A stretch of 64,000 nucleotides of DNA from Azospirillum brasilense (GCF_005222205.1 NZ_CP032346.1:248001-312000), one strand, 5' to 3'; shown: positions 1 to 9,104, counted from the first letter of the stretch. Made by a program: numbers and translations. Notes: generated by a model from the sequence alone, not told the origin.

Positions 1-1
1 C

Positions 2-301
2 GTTGAGGTCGAGGACGCCGCCCGCTTCGGCCGGGTGGAGGTCGGGCCGGACAGCCGGGTCCGCCAATTCCTCGACAAGGCGCCGGGACGCGGGGTCATC
101 AACGCCGGTGTCTATCTCTTCTCCGCGGCCTTCCTCGACCGCCTCGCGGCCTCCGGAGCCAGCTCGCTGACCCGCGACGTGCTGCACAAGATGCCGCCGG
201 GCACCCTGCACGGCCACATCGCCAAGGCCCGCTTCATCGACATGGGCACGCCGGAGAGTCTGGCGGTCGCCGCCAGCGTGATCGGCGGCCGCGAGACCTG
301 A
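2..301 (+). CDS. Sugar-1-phosphate nucleotidyltransferase, C-terminal part
   Basis: This is the 3' end of a gene that starts before the window; about 99 residues are visible. The pattern 'RFGRVEV...FLDKAPG.GVINAGVYLF' followed by 'FIDMGTPESL' near the end is typical of NTP-transferase proteins that activate sugar phosphates, such as the mannose- or heptose-1-phosphate guanylyl/cytidylyltransferase group. The catalytic N-terminal nucleotide-binding part is missing, so the nucleotide and sugar cannot be named. It lies 14 bp before a TPR glycosyltransferase and reads in the same direction as the nonulosonate genes, so by inference it supplies a nucleotide-sugar for flagellin or surface-glycan modification. 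Confidence 0.75.
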   Translation, partial: VEVEDAARFGRVEVGPDSRVRQFLDKAPGRGVINAGVYLFSAAFLDRLAASGASSLTRDVLHKMPPGTLHGHIAKARFIDMGTPESLAVAASVIGGRET

Positions 302-315
302 GCGGAGCGGGCGCC

Positions 316-2268
316 GTGGCGACGCTGGACGAGGCGCTGGCCATCGCGCTCGACCTTCACACCGCCGGGCGGACGGAGGAGGCGGAAACCCTCTACGGGC
401 GAATCCTCGACGCCGTTCCGGACGAGCCGAACGCCCTTCATCTCTACGGTCTCCTCTGCGCCCAGGGCGGGCGGCTGGAGCAGGCGGCCGGGCTTCTGGA
501 AAGGGCGGTGGCGCTGCGCCCCGGCCTGCCCGACTACCGCGCCAACCTCGCGACGCTCCATCAGGCCCGCGGCAATCCCGCGGCGGCGGCGGCGGAATAC
601 CGGGCCGCCCTGCGGCTTTGCCCCGATTCGGCGGCGCTCGCCTTCCCATTGGCGGGAGCGGCGCGGCAGGCGGGGGACAGCGGGCTCGCCCTGGCGGCCT
701 ATCGCCGCACAACCGTCATCCAGCCCGATCTTGCCGAGCCTTTGGTCCAGTCCGGAATCCTGCTGCGCTACGCGGGACGGACGGGGGAGGCGGTGACGGC
801 CCTGCGCCGCGCCGTCCGGCTGCGCCCCGACCATGGGGAGGCTTGGCACCATCTCGGCGTCGCGCTTCAGCGCGTCCGGGACCGGGAGGCGGCGGCGGCG
901 CTGTCGCAGGCCGCTGCCCTTCTGCCGGAGGACCCGGCCGTTCGGCTCAATCTCGGCCGCGCCCACTATGACGCAGGGCGTTGGGACGCCGCCGCTGCGG
1001 CCCTGCGCGGCGCGCTGGCGCTCGACCCGGCGAAGGATGACGTGTGGGAGCTTCTCGCCGCCGCCCGGCGCAAGGTGGCGGGCGGGGAGGGAGAGGCCGT
1101 GGCGGCGCTGCGCCGTCTGCTGCGGCTGCGCCCGGACGCCGCAGACGGCTGGTACGCGCTGTCCTTCGCCGAACCCGACGCCCGGGGGGCGCTCCGCCGC
1201 GCGCTGGCCCTCCAGCCGGATCACCGCAACGCGCTCGGCGGGCTGGCGAACCGCCTGCGGGACCGGCGGGAGATCGCGGCGTCGCTGCGTCTGCACGACC
1301 GCGCCGTCCGCCTCCAGCCGGTCAGCGCGGAGGCGCGCTGGAACCGGTCCCTGGCCCGGTTGCTCGCCGGTGACCTGGCGGGCGGTTGGGAGGATTACGA
1401 GGCGCGCTGGGGCGTCGCCGATTTCCCCACCAAGCCGCGCGGCCTGCCGCAGCCGCTGTGGAGCGGCGAGGGCATCGCCGGGCGAACCATCCTGCTGCAC
1501 GAGGAGCAGGGCCGCGGCGACGCCATCCAGTTCGTCCGCTACGCCCCCCTGGTGGCGGCCCGCGGCGCCCGCGTGCTGCTGGAGGTCGGGGCCGATCTGG
1601 TGCCGCTGTTCAGCGGCCTGCCGGGGGTGGAGCGGGTCGTCGCGCGCGGCGAGCCCTTGCCGGAATTCGATTGGCAGTGCCCGCTGCTCAGCCTGCCGCG
1701 GGCCTTCACCACCCGGCTGGAGACCATTCCCGCCACCGTTCCCTACCTGACCGCCGACCCGGCGCGCGCCGCGGCGTGGCGGCAGCGGCTGGCGGGTGAC
1801 GGCCTCGCGGTCGGGCTGGTCTGGGCCGGAAACCCGCAGTTCGCCGGGGATCGGGAACGGTCGCCGGGGCTGGCGGCGCTGGCGCCGCTGCTGGCGGTGC
1901 CGGGCTGCCGCTTTTTCGGCCTGCAACTCGGCCCCGGCCATGATGAACTGGCGGGACGGGCGATGCCGCCGTCCTTCACCGATCTGGCGCCGGGGATCCG
2001 CGACTTTGCCGACACCGCGGCGATCATGGCGTCGCTGGACCTCGTGGTGTCCTCCTGCACCGCGCCCGCTCATCTGGCCGGGGCGCTGGGCGTGCCGCTG
2101 TGGGTGCTGCTGTCCCACGCGCCGGACTGGCGCTGGCTGCTCGACCGCGCCGACAGCCCCTGGTACCCGACCGCCCGCCTGTTCCGCCAGCCCCGCCCCG
2201 GTGATTGGGCCGCGGTGGCGGGGGATGCCGCGGCGGCGCTGGCGGAGCGGGTTGCCGCGCGTTCTTGA
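316..2268 (+). CDS. TPR-repeat glycosyltransferase-like protein
   Basis: A 650-residue protein. Residues about 1-350 are tandem tetratricopeptide repeats (repeated 'A..LY...L...P' and 'A...YR.AL.L.PD' units). Residues about 385-650 form a GT-B/heptosyltransferase-like domain with 'LLHEEQGRGDAIQF' near 390, 'VGLVWAGNP' near 500, and a C-terminal 'APAHLAGALGVPLWVLL' with 'DSPWYPTARLFRQ'. Proteins of this family occur in flagellin and S-layer glycosylation loci, where the TPR part may hold the protein acceptor. The start is GTG, with a GGAG about 8 nt upstream. It is the first of a tight run of glycan genes leading to pseI. The sugar transferred is not deducible. Confidence 0.8.
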   Translation: MATLDEALAIALDLHTAGRTEEAETLYGRILDAVPDEPNALHLYGLLCAQGGRLEQAAGLLERAVALRPGLPDYRANLATLHQARGNPAAAAAEYRAALRLCPDSAALAFPLAGAARQAGDSGLALAAYRRTTVIQPDLAEPLVQSGILLRYAGRTGEAVTALRRAVRLRPDHGEAWHHLGVALQRVRDREAAAALSQAAALLPEDPAVRLNLGRAHYDAGRWDAAAAALRGALALDPAKDDVWELLAAARRKVAGGEGEAVAALRRLLRLRPDAADGWYALSFAEPDARGALRRALALQPDHRNALGGLANRLRDRREIAASLRLHDRAVRLQPVSAEARWNRSLARLLAGDLAGGWEDYEARWGVADFPTKPRGLPQPLWSGEGIAGRTILLHEEQGRGDAIQFVRYAPLVAARGARVLLEVGADLVPLFSGLPGVERVVARGEPLPEFDWQCPLLSLPRAFTTRLETIPATVPYLTADPARAAAWRQRLAGDGLAVGLVWAGNPQFAGDRERSPGLAALAPLLAVPGCRFFGLQLGPGHDELAGRAMPPSFTDLAPGIRDFADTAAIMASLDLVVSSCTAPAHLAGALGVPLWVLLSHAPDWRWLLDRADSPWYPTARLFRQPRPGDWAAVAGDAAAALAERVAARS

Positions 2269-2331
2269 AACCTTAACCACACCGGGGCTATCAGGAGGCG
2301 AAGCGCGACACGCGCCGGTTGGGGGAACAGC

Positions 2332-3939
2332 ATGTCCGACATCGCCGGGGACCAGGCCGCCACGCTGAAGGCCCTGCTGGCCGAGCGCCAGTTCAACGCC
2401 GACCGCCTCAACGCCCTGACGGCCCAGTGCGAACGCATGCGCCGCGAGCTGGATCGGGACGCCCGCCTGTCCATCGCCGAGGACTTGCGCCGCGACCCGC
2501 CGACCGGAGAGACGGTGCTGCTCCACTCCGTCCTGTTCCAGCTCACCGGCGACCTCTACCACTACGAGCGGATTCTCCATTACCTGCTGCTGGGCGGGGA
2601 GCGGGTCGGGCCGCAGTTGATGCACTACACCTACTGGTGCATGGCGCGGCAGCTGTTCCTGGCGGCCTCGGCGCCGGAGAAGCTGGCCTCCTTCGGGCCC
2701 TGCGACCTCTTCCGCTTCTACGAGGAGCTGGTCTGGGCGGTGGCGCGGCGCTGGGGCGTCGTTCCGCCGCGCCATGTGCCGCGCGACGGGCCGATCCGCC
2801 GCGTGGCCGTGCTGACCAACCAGTTCACCAACGACCAGCACCAGCCCTCGCGCGACTGCTTCGACTACGCCAGCCGGCTCCAGGACGATTTCGGGCTCGA
2901 CGTCGCCATCATCAACTGCAACACCATGCCGCTGCGGGCCGAGAGCCTGTTCGTGCCGCCGATGGTCGCGGAACTGGTCGCCGACTATGAGGGCGTCTAC
3001 GCGCTGAAGATGTTCGGGCGGCAGGTGAAAATGGCGTCCTTCACCGACCGCGCCTTCTCCAAGGACAAGCTGTCCACCATCGTCGGGGCGATCGACGGCT
3101 ACGATCCCGACCTGCTGGTCACCTTCGGCGGGGCCAACGTGGTGGGCGACCTGTTCGCGGTGAGTGGCGCGCGGCCGGTGGTCTGCCTGCCCACCACGTC
3201 GGGCATGACCATCTCGCTGGCCCATCTGGTGCTGGGCTACGAGGAGGGGAACCACACCGACGCCATGCCGGCGCTCTACCGCGGCCCCTTCGCGCAGCGC
3301 TTCCGGCCCTTCACGCTGGGCTTCTCCCCGCCCCCCACGGCGGGGGTCGGCGGCGCTCTCGACCTCGGCGATGCGGCCTTCGTCTTCGCGGTGGTCGGCA
3401 CCCGCCTGGATCTGGAGGTGACGGCGGAGTTCCTCGCGCTGGCCGATTCCATCCTCGACCGCTGCCCCGGTGCTGCGATCGTCTTCGCCGGGGAGGTGGA
3501 GCAGTTGCCGGCCCGGCTGGCGGCGGCGCGCAACGGGGCGCGGATGCGCAGCCTGGGCCATCTCAAGGACATCCGCGCCTTCTACCGGCGCTGCCACGCC
3601 TACCTCAACCCCTCCCGCCAGGGCGGCGGCGGCAGCGCCGCCTACGCCATCGCCGAAGGGCTGCCGGTGGTCACGCTGGCCTGGGGCGACGTGGCGAGCG
3701 TGGCGGGGGCGGGCATCCCCGTGCCGGACGCCGCCGCCTATGTGGAGCGCGCCGCCGCCCTGGTCGCCGACCCCGCGCTGCGCGAGCGGCAGGCGGAGCT
3801 GTCGCGCGTCCGCTTCCAGACCGTCGGCGACCGCCACCGCTGCGCCGAACGGCTGCTGGCCTATGGCGAGGAGGCGCGGGATCTTCTGCGGGCTGCGTTA
3901 CAAAAGGAAGCCCGGCCAGCCGCTTCCGTGGCAAAGTGA
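2332..3939 (+). CDS. GT-B-type glycosyltransferase-like protein of unknown specificity
   Basis: A 535-residue protein without clear transmembrane segments. The N-terminal third is helical with no recognised domain. From about residue 155 ('RRVAVLTNQFTND') it resembles a two-domain GT-B enzyme. The C-terminal half includes 'MRSLGHLKDIRAFYRRCHAYLNPSRQGGGGS', which resembles the donor-binding region of GT1/GT4 enzymes, where a 'G.v.d...y..adv.l.PS' pattern precedes a Gly-rich loop. The ATG has a GGGGGAA just upstream. Its stop overlaps the GTG start of pseI, so the two are probably translationally coupled. Location between a TPR glycosyltransferase and pseI suggests transfer of a nonulosonic-acid-type sugar, but that is inference. 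Confidence 0.7.
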   Translation: MSDIAGDQAATLKALLAERQFNADRLNALTAQCERMRRELDRDARLSIAEDLRRDPPTGETVLLHSVLFQLTGDLYHYERILHYLLLGGERVGPQLMHYTYWCMARQLFLAASAPEKLASFGPCDLFRFYEELVWAVARRWGVVPPRHVPRDGPIRRVAVLTNQFTNDQHQPSRDCFDYASRLQDDFGLDVAIINCNTMPLRAESLFVPPMVAELVADYEGVYALKMFGRQVKMASFTDRAFSKDKLSTIVGAIDGYDPDLLVTFGGANVVGDLFAVSGARPVVCLPTTSGMTISLAHLVLGYEEGNHTDAMPALYRGPFAQRFRPFTLGFSPPPTAGVGGALDLGDAAFVFAVVGTRLDLEVTAEFLALADSILDRCPGAAIVFAGEVEQLPARLAAARNGARMRSLGHLKDIRAFYRRCHAYLNPSRQGGGGSAAYAIAEGLPVVTLAWGDVASVAGAGIPVPDAAAYVERAAALVADPALRERQAELSRVRFQTVGDRHRCAERLLAYGEEARDLLRAALQKEARPAASVAK

Positions 3940-5021
3940 CCCTCGACCATCACCGAGAGACCCATCCCGTGCCGCGCGACGTCGTCATCAACGGGCGCCC
4001 CATCGGCCCCGGCCACCCGCCCTATCTGATCGCCGAGATGTCGGGCAACCATAAGGGTGACCTGAACCGGGCGCTCGCCCTGGTCGACGCCGCCAAGGAG
4101 GCCGGCGCCGACGCCGTGAAGCTGCAGACCTACACCGCCGACACCCTGACCATCGACCATGACGGGCCGGGCTTCCTGCTAGAGGGTGGGCTGTGGAAAG
4201 GCCGCACCTTGCACGACCTTTACCGCGAGGCCCACACCCCCTGGGAGTGGCACGGCCCGCTGTTCGAGCGCGCCCGCGCCATCGGCCTGACCATCTTCAG
4301 CTCCCCCTTCGACGACACGGCGGTCGAGCTGCTGGAGCGGCTGGACGCCCCGGCCTTCAAGATCGCCTCCTTCGAGCTGAACGACCTGCCGCTGATCCGC
4401 CGCGCCGCCCGCTCGGGCAAGCCGCTGATCCTGTCCACCGGGCTCGCCACGCTGGGGGAGATTGCCGAGGCGGTGGAGGCCGTCGGCGCCGCGCCGCTCG
4501 TGCTGCTCCATTGCGTCAGCGGCTATCCGACCCCGCCCGAGGACTGCAACCTGCGCACCATCCCGCATTTGGCGCAGGCCTTCGGCGTCGCCGCCGGCCT
4601 GTCCGACCACACCCATGGCGCGGCGGTGCCGGTGGCCGCGGCGGCGCTGGGGGCGGTGGTCATCGAGAAGCATTTCACCCTGTCCCGCGCCGACGGCGGG
4701 GTGGACAGCGCCTTCTCCCTGGAACCGGCGGAGTTCAAGGCGATGGCCGAGTCCGTCCGCACCACCTGGGCGGCCTTGGGCCGCGTCCATTACGGGGTGA
4801 AGCCGAGCGAGGTGGGCGGCCGCGACTACCGCCGCTCCCTCTACGTCACCGCGGACGTGGGGGCGGGCGAGGCGCTGAGCAGCGCCAGCGTCCGCTCCAT
4901 CCGCCCCGGCTTCGGCCTGGAGCCGAAGCATCTCCCCGCCGTGCTCGGCCGCCGCGCCGCCCGCGCCCTGAAGCGCGGCGAACCGCTGCGCTGGGACATG
5001 CTGGCCCCGGAGGAGAAATGA
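3936..5021 (+). CDS. pseI: Pseudaminic/nonulosonic acid synthase
   Basis: A 361-residue member of the NeuB/PseI family, which condenses phosphoenolpyruvate with an N-acylated hexose to give a nine-carbon nonulosonic acid. Visible signatures are 'YLIAEMSGNHKGDL' near residue 30, 'GADAVKLQTYTADT', 'FKIASFELNDLPLI', 'GLSDHTHG', 'VIEKHFTLSR' and a C-terminal SAF (antifreeze-like) domain from about residue 290. The 'EMSGNH' and 'FELND' signatures fit PseI better than NeuB. The GTG at 3936 overlaps the preceding stop; a second in-frame GTG at 3969 is an equally possible start. Its ATGA overlap with the next gene shows one transcription unit. The other pse biosynthesis genes (pseB, C, H, G) are not in the window. 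Confidence 0.9.
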   Translation: MTLDHHRETHPVPRDVVINGRPIGPGHPPYLIAEMSGNHKGDLNRALALVDAAKEAGADAVKLQTYTADTLTIDHDGPGFLLEGGLWKGRTLHDLYREAHTPWEWHGPLFERARAIGLTIFSSPFDDTAVELLERLDAPAFKIASFELNDLPLIRRAARSGKPLILSTGLATLGEIAEAVEAVGAAPLVLLHCVSGYPTPPEDCNLRTIPHLAQAFGVAAGLSDHTHGAAVPVAAAALGAVVIEKHFTLSRADGGVDSAFSLEPAEFKAMAESVRTTWAALGRVHYGVKPSEVGGRDYRRSLYVTADVGAGEALSSASVRSIRPGFGLEPKHLPAVLGRRAARALKRGEPLRWDMLAPEEK

Positions 5022-5776
5022 GCCTTGCCACGGCCAAGCCGCGCGTCGTCTGCATCTCGCAGGCCCGCATGACCTCGACCCGCCTGCCCGGCAAGGTGCT
5101 GATGGAGGCGGCGGGGCAACCGTTGCTGGTCCACCATCTGGGCCGTCTGGCGCGCTGCCGGACGCTCGACGCGCTGGTGCTGGCGACCACGGTGAACGGC
5201 ACCGACGACCCGGTGGCGGAATTGGCGGGATCACTCGGCGTCCCGGTCTTCCGCGGTGATGAGCAGGACGTGCTCGGACGCTTCGCCGGGGCTGCGGCCA
5301 TGGCCGGCGCCGACGTGGTGGTGCGGGTCACCGCCGATTGCCCGCTGATCGACCCGGCGCTGGTGGACCGCGTGGTGACCGCCTTCCTGGAAGCCGGGCC
5401 GCCGCTGGATTATCTCAGCCTCGACGTCACCCGCTTCCCGCGCGGCCTGGATGCGGAGGTCTTCACCCGCGCCGCCCTGGACACGGCCGCCGCCGTGGCC
5501 GCCGAGCCGGCGGAGCGCGAGCACGTCACCGCCCACCTCTACCGCCGTCCGGAGCGTTTCCGCATCGGCGCCCCCCTGGCGCCGGAGGACGGCAGCGTCC
5601 TGGAGCAGCGCTGGTGCGTCGACGAGGCCGCCGACCTGGAGCTGGTGCGCCGCCTGCTGGGGGCGCTGCTTCCCGAAAAGCCGGACTTCGGCTGGCAGGA
5701 TTGTTGCAAAGTTCTGCGCCAGCACCCTGAATGGGCCAACCTGAACGGCAGCGTGCGTCAGAACACGCTCCACTGA
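5018..5776 (+). CDS. SpsF/PseF-type cytidylyltransferase
   Basis: A 252-residue protein of the spore-coat polysaccharide SpsF / CMP-sugar synthetase group. The N-terminal nucleotide-binding loop reads 'QARMTSTRLPGKVLMEAAG', followed by 'FRGDEQDVLGRF' and the metal/substrate motif 'RVTADCPLIDPALVD'. These enzymes transfer a nucleotide (usually CMP) onto a sugar acid or sugar phosphate. The ATG at 5018 is supported by a GGAGGAG just upstream and by overlap with the pseI stop; a longer open frame upstream is only read-through inside pseI. Being coupled to pseI, it most simply activates the nonulosonic acid for the neighbouring glycosyltransferases, but the substrate is inferred. Confidence 0.82.
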   Translation: MSLATAKPRVVCISQARMTSTRLPGKVLMEAAGQPLLVHHLGRLARCRTLDALVLATTVNGTDDPVAELAGSLGVPVFRGDEQDVLGRFAGAAAMAGADVVVRVTADCPLIDPALVDRVVTAFLEAGPPLDYLSLDVTRFPRGLDAEVFTRAALDTAAAVAAEPAEREHVTAHLYRRPERFRIGAPLAPEDGSVLEQRWCVDEAADLELVRRLLGALLPEKPDFGWQDCCKVLRQHPEWANLNGSVRQNTLH

Positions 5777-5791
5777 AACGGAGACACCACC

Positions 5792-6025
5792 ATGGACCGC
5801 AAGGATTTCCTGCTCGCGCTCGACGAGATGCTGGAACTGGACGCCGGCACCCTGACGGGCACGGAAGACCTCGACTCGATCGACGCCTGGGACTCGCTGG
5901 CCGTCATCAGCTTCATCGCGCTGGTCGACGAGAAGCTCGGCCACGTCGTGGAGGGCGAGAAGCTCGTCAAGGCGAAGACGGTGGAGGACCTGCTGGGTCT
6001 GGCCGGCATCGCTGTCACGGCCTGA
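5792..6025 (+). CDS. Acyl carrier protein 1
   Basis: A 77-residue acidic protein with the ACP helix-2 motif 'WDSLAVISF', where Ser35 is the expected 4'-phosphopantetheine attachment site, and a 'VEGEKLVKAKTVEDLLGL' tail typical of ACPs. A GGAG lies about 9 nt before the ATG. It starts 15 bp after the cytidylyltransferase and precedes a hydrolase by 7 bp, so it belongs to the same unit. It is not the housekeeping AcpP, which would sit with fabD/G/F. It probably carries an acyl chain for a dedicated small synthesis pathway that decorates a sugar. Confidence 0.85.
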   Translation: MDRKDFLLALDEMLELDAGTLTGTEDLDSIDAWDSLAVISFIALVDEKLGHVVEGEKLVKAKTVEDLLGLAGIAVTA

Positions 6026-6032
6026 CGCTCCG

Positions 6033-6851
6033 GTGACGTCGACGGTTGAGCGTTCCCCGCGGCGCGGACGGGCCGACATCGAGGGTGGTCCCGCCTCCTA
6101 TCTGTCGATGGGGCGGGGCGGCGTTCCGGCCCTTCTGCTGCACGGCTTCGCCGGGGATTCGCTGACCTGGCAGTTCAACGCCGCGGCGCTGGCCGCCGAC
6201 CGCCGGGTGCTGGCGGTGGATCTGCCGGGGCACGGCGCCTCGACCCTGGAGGTCGGGGACGGGCGGGTCGGCGCCTTCGCGCCCTGGCTGCTGCGCCTGC
6301 TGAACGCGTTGGAGATTCCGCGGGTCCATGCGGTCGGCCATTCGATGGGCGGTTACGTCGCGTTGGAGCTGGCGCGGCTGGCTCCGGAGCGGGTGGCGAG
6401 CCTGTCCCTGGTCGCCAGCGCCGGCCTCGGCCCCGACTTCGACCTGGAGTTCCTGCGGCGGGTCGCCGCGCTGGAGACGGTGGAGGAGGGGCGGGACTGT
6501 GCCGCGCGCCTGTTCGCCCGGCCCTGGCTGCTGGCGGGACGCGTCGGCGAGGTGATGCACGCCCAGGCCGCCGACCCCCGCCGCCGCGCCGCCCTGGAGC
6601 GGATCATCGCCGGCTCCTTCGCGGAGGCGCACCGGTCGCGCGGCCCGGTGGACTGGACCGCCATCCCGATGCCGATCCAGCTCCTGTGGGGGCGCGAGGA
6701 CCGCATCATCCCGGTGCCGGCGGCCGAGCGGCTGCCTCCCGGTGCGCCGCTTCATCTCTTCGACAAGGCCGGGCACTTGCCGCATAGTGAGGCGGCGACT
6801 CCCGTCACGGCCACCCTCCGCGACTTCCTTTCCGCCTGCGATCCCCAATGA
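6033..6851 (+). CDS. Alpha/beta-fold hydrolase or acyltransferase
   Basis: A 272-residue alpha/beta hydrolase. The oxyanion loop is 'LLHGFAGDSLTW', the nucleophile elbow 'GHSMGGYV' (Ser104), the acid lies in 'WGREDRII' (Asp223) and the histidine in 'FDKAGHLPHSE' (His248), so the catalytic triad is complete. The layout resembles the AcoC/thioesterase-like group. Start is a GTG 7 nt after the ACP stop. Placed between two ACP genes, it may release or transfer an acyl group from ACP (thioesterase or acyltransferase), but sequence alone cannot separate this from another ester or amide hydrolysis. Confidence 0.8.
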   Translation: MTSTVERSPRRGRADIEGGPASYLSMGRGGVPALLLHGFAGDSLTWQFNAAALAADRRVLAVDLPGHGASTLEVGDGRVGAFAPWLLRLLNALEIPRVHAVGHSMGGYVALELARLAPERVASLSLVASAGLGPDFDLEFLRRVAALETVEEGRDCAARLFARPWLLAGRVGEVMHAQAADPRRRAALERIIAGSFAEAHRSRGPVDWTAIPMPIQLLWGREDRIIPVPAAERLPPGAPLHLFDKAGHLPHSEAATPVTATLRDFLSACDPQ

Positions 6852-6864
6852 CCGATTCCCCCCA

Positions 6865-7143
6865 ATGACCGACTCCATGTTCGCGCTGATCGCCGAAGAG
6901 CTTGCCCGCATCGCCGCCGACAAGGGGGAGACCCTGCCGGCGCTCAACCCGGACACGCGCTTCCTCGGCGGGGATTTGCCGATCGACTCCCTCGACCTCG
7001 CCACGCTGCTGGTGGTGCTGGAGCAGCGCACCGGCCAGGACCCCTTCCGCGCCGGCTTCGTCCAGTTCAACACGGTCGGGGAACTGGCCGCCCTCTACCG
7101 TCCGGCCCATCGCCATTCAGGCCTGCCCGCCGGGTCCCCATGA
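6865..7143 (+). CDS. Acyl carrier protein 2
   Basis: A 92-residue ACP-like protein with 'GGDLPIDSLDLATLLVVLE', where Ser42 of 'IDSLDL' is the expected phosphopantetheine site. The start is the ATG at 6865; an in-frame extension upstream reads as shadow of the hydrolase gene. Its last codons overlap the start of the ligase gene, suggesting that ligase and ACP2 work as a pair, the ligase loading an acyl group onto this carrier. Two different ACPs in one short operon is unusual and implies two acyl stages or two acyl types. Confidence 0.82.
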   Translation: MTDSMFALIAEELARIAADKGETLPALNPDTRFLGGDLPIDSLDLATLLVVLEQRTGQDPFRAGFVQFNTVGELAALYRPAHRHSGLPAGSP

Positions 7144-8360
7144 GCCTGCCGCCGCCCTCCTGGCTGCATCCCGGCTTTCGCCTGATCGAGGCGGAGCGCG
7201 GCGTCGGTTGGGCGGAGATATCCGCGCAGGCCGACGCTTTCGAGACGGCGTTTCGCGCCTCGGGCGGGCGGGTGGTCCTGCCGCCGCAAGGGAGGGCTGC
7301 CCCAGTCGGCGCCCCAGTCGGCGCTCTGGTCGCCGCTCTGGTCGCCGCCGAGCGGGCCGGTGTGGAATTGCATCTGCCGCGTCGCGACGCCCCCGCCGAG
7401 ACGGGGCGTGCACCCGACGGGCCGGGCTTCGCGGTGCTGCTGGAGACCTCCGGCACCACCGGCGCGCCGAAGCTGATCCGGCACGACTTCCAGCGCCTGC
7501 GCGGACGGCTGCGTGGCGCCGCCGATCCGGACGCGCGCTGGCTGCTGGCCTACGAGCCGGCGGCCTTCGCCGGGCTCCAGGTGATCTTGACGGCCCTGGC
7601 CGCGGGGGCGACGCTGGTGACGGCGCCCGGCGCCGGAGCGGCGGAGCTGGCGCGCCTCGCCGTGCGCCACGCGGTGACCCACATCAGCGCGACTCCCAGC
7701 TTCTGGCGCGCCTTCCTGCTGGCGCTCGACGGCGAGGCGCCGCCGCTGGCGGCCGTCACGCTGGGCGGGGAGGTGGCCGACCAGCCGTTGCTCGACCGGC
7801 TGGCGGAGCGTTTCCCGGCCGCGAAGATCCGGCACATCTACGCCTCGACCGAGGCCGGGGCCCTCTTCGCGGTGGGGGACGGCAGGGCCGGCTTTCCCGC
7901 CGCCTGGCTGGACGGCGCCATCGACGGGGTGGGCCTGCGCCTGCGCGACGGCGTGCTGGAGGTGGAGAGCCCCCGCGCGATGCTCGGTCACGGGGGAGGC
8001 TGGCTGTCCACCGGCGACGTCGTGGAACTGCGCGGCGACCGTGCCTTGTTCGCCGGGCGGCTCGACGGGCGGGTCAATGTCGGCGGGGTCAAGGTCTCCC
8101 CGGAGGTGGTCGAGCAGGTGCTGCTGGACGTGCCGGGCGTGCGCGATGCCCTGGTCCAGCCCGCGGCCAACCCGGTGACCGGCCACATCCTGACCGCCCT
8201 GGTGGTCCCGGCGCCGGGGGTGGAGGAAGCGGCCCTGCGCGCCGCGATCCGCACCGCCGTGGCCGATCTGCCGCCCGCCGCGCGCCCCCGTCTGGTGACC
8301 ATGACGGGCAGCATCGCGCTGGGGGCGGCGGGCAAGAAGACGCGGAAGGGAACGGCATGA
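7140..8360 (+). CDS. AMP-dependent acyl ligase (ANL superfamily), short form
   Basis: A 406-residue adenylate-forming enzyme. The P-loop-like motif is 'LLETSGTTGAPKLIRHD' near residue 100, then 'YASTEAGALF' and 'STGDVVEL...LFAGRLDGRVNVGGVKVSPEVVE'. A C-terminal Lys-containing 'GKKTRKG' end corresponds to the catalytic lysine tail. It is about 100 residues shorter than typical acyl-CoA synthetases, mainly at the N-terminus. It overlaps ACP2 by four bases and the SDR by four bases. It probably activates a carboxylic acid as acyl-AMP and passes it to an ACP or CoA. The acid is unknown. Confidence 0.82.
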   Translation: MSLPPPSWLHPGFRLIEAERGVGWAEISAQADAFETAFRASGGRVVLPPQGRAAPVGAPVGALVAALVAAERAGVELHLPRRDAPAETGRAPDGPGFAVLLETSGTTGAPKLIRHDFQRLRGRLRGAADPDARWLLAYEPAAFAGLQVILTALAAGATLVTAPGAGAAELARLAVRHAVTHISATPSFWRAFLLALDGEAPPLAAVTLGGEVADQPLLDRLAERFPAAKIRHIYASTEAGALFAVGDGRAGFPAAWLDGAIDGVGLRLRDGVLEVESPRAMLGHGGGWLSTGDVVELRGDRALFAGRLDGRVNVGGVKVSPEVVEQVLLDVPGVRDALVQPAANPVTGHILTALVVPAPGVEEAALRAAIRTAVADLPPAARPRLVTMTGSIALGAAGKKTRKGTA

Positions 8361-9088
8361 GCGGCAAGCGGCACGTCATCGTCACCGGCGGCAGCCGCGG
8401 GCTGGGGCTGGGCATCGTCGAGGCGCTGCTGGCCGAGGGCTACCGCGTCTCCACCTGCAGCCGCGCGCCGGGCGAGGCGCTGGAGCGGCTGGCCGGGCCG
8501 GACCTGTTCTGGCAAGCCTGCCGCATCGGCGACGGGGAGGCGGTGCGGGCCTTCATGGACGCCGCCCTGGAGTGGGGCGGCGCGTCGCCGCTCTGGGGGC
8601 TGGTGAACAACGCCGGCATCGCGCGCGAGGGCGTGCTGGCGACTTTTCCCGAGATCGACGTCGAGGAGGTCGTCCAGGTCAACCTGACCGGCGCCATCCA
8701 GGTCGCCCGCGCCTTCCTGCGCGCCAAGCTGGTGAAGCGGGGGCCGGGGCGGATCGTCAACATCTCCTCGATCATCGGGCAGCGTGGCTACACCGGCCTG
8801 TCCGCCTATTCGGCGTCGAAGGCGGGGCTGGACGGGCTGACCCGCGCGTTGGCGCGCGAGGTCGGGCGGCTCCAGGTCACCGTCAATTCGGTCGCGCCCG
8901 GCTATCTCGCCACCGAGATGTCCGGCACGCTGGCCGAGGGGCAGCGCGACCAGATCGTCCGGCGCACGCCGCTGGGCCGGCTCGGCGAGGTGGCCGATGT
9001 GGTGCCGGTGGTCCGTTTCCTGCTGGGCGACGGGGCGGGCTTCGTGACCGGCCAGACCATCGTCGTCGACGGCGGCATCACCGGCTGA
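8357..9088 (+). CDS. Short-chain dehydrogenase, FabG-like
   Basis: A 243-residue SDR. The Rossmann motif 'TGGSRGLGLG' lies at residues 10-19, 'NNAG' at 84-87, and the catalytic Ser138, Tyr151 and Lys155 in 'ISSIIG' and 'YSASK'. The 'VNSVAPGYLATEM' and 'VTGQTIVVDGG' segments match 3-oxoacyl-ACP reductases. Start ATG at 8357 overlaps the ligase stop. Together with the KAS III that follows, it would reduce a 3-ketoacyl-ACP to 3-hydroxyacyl-ACP; whether ACP is the true substrate is inference from the operon. Confidence 0.85.
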   Translation: MSGKRHVIVTGGSRGLGLGIVEALLAEGYRVSTCSRAPGEALERLAGPDLFWQACRIGDGEAVRAFMDAALEWGGASPLWGLVNNAGIAREGVLATFPEIDVEEVVQVNLTGAIQVARAFLRAKLVKRGPGRIVNISSIIGQRGYTGLSAYSASKAGLDGLTRALAREVGRLQVTVNSVAPGYLATEMSGTLAEGQRDQIVRRTPLGRLGEVADVVPVVRFLLGDGAGFVTGQTIVVDGGITG

Positions 9089-9104
9089 CGGAGGGAGACG
9101 CCCC

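Noticed and set aside
112..3837. Minus-strand open frame of 1241 codons opposite the first glycosyltransferases
   Set aside because: High-GC shadow of real genes: composition dominated by Arg, Gly, Ala and Gln, no domain, and it spans two clear genes on the other strand.
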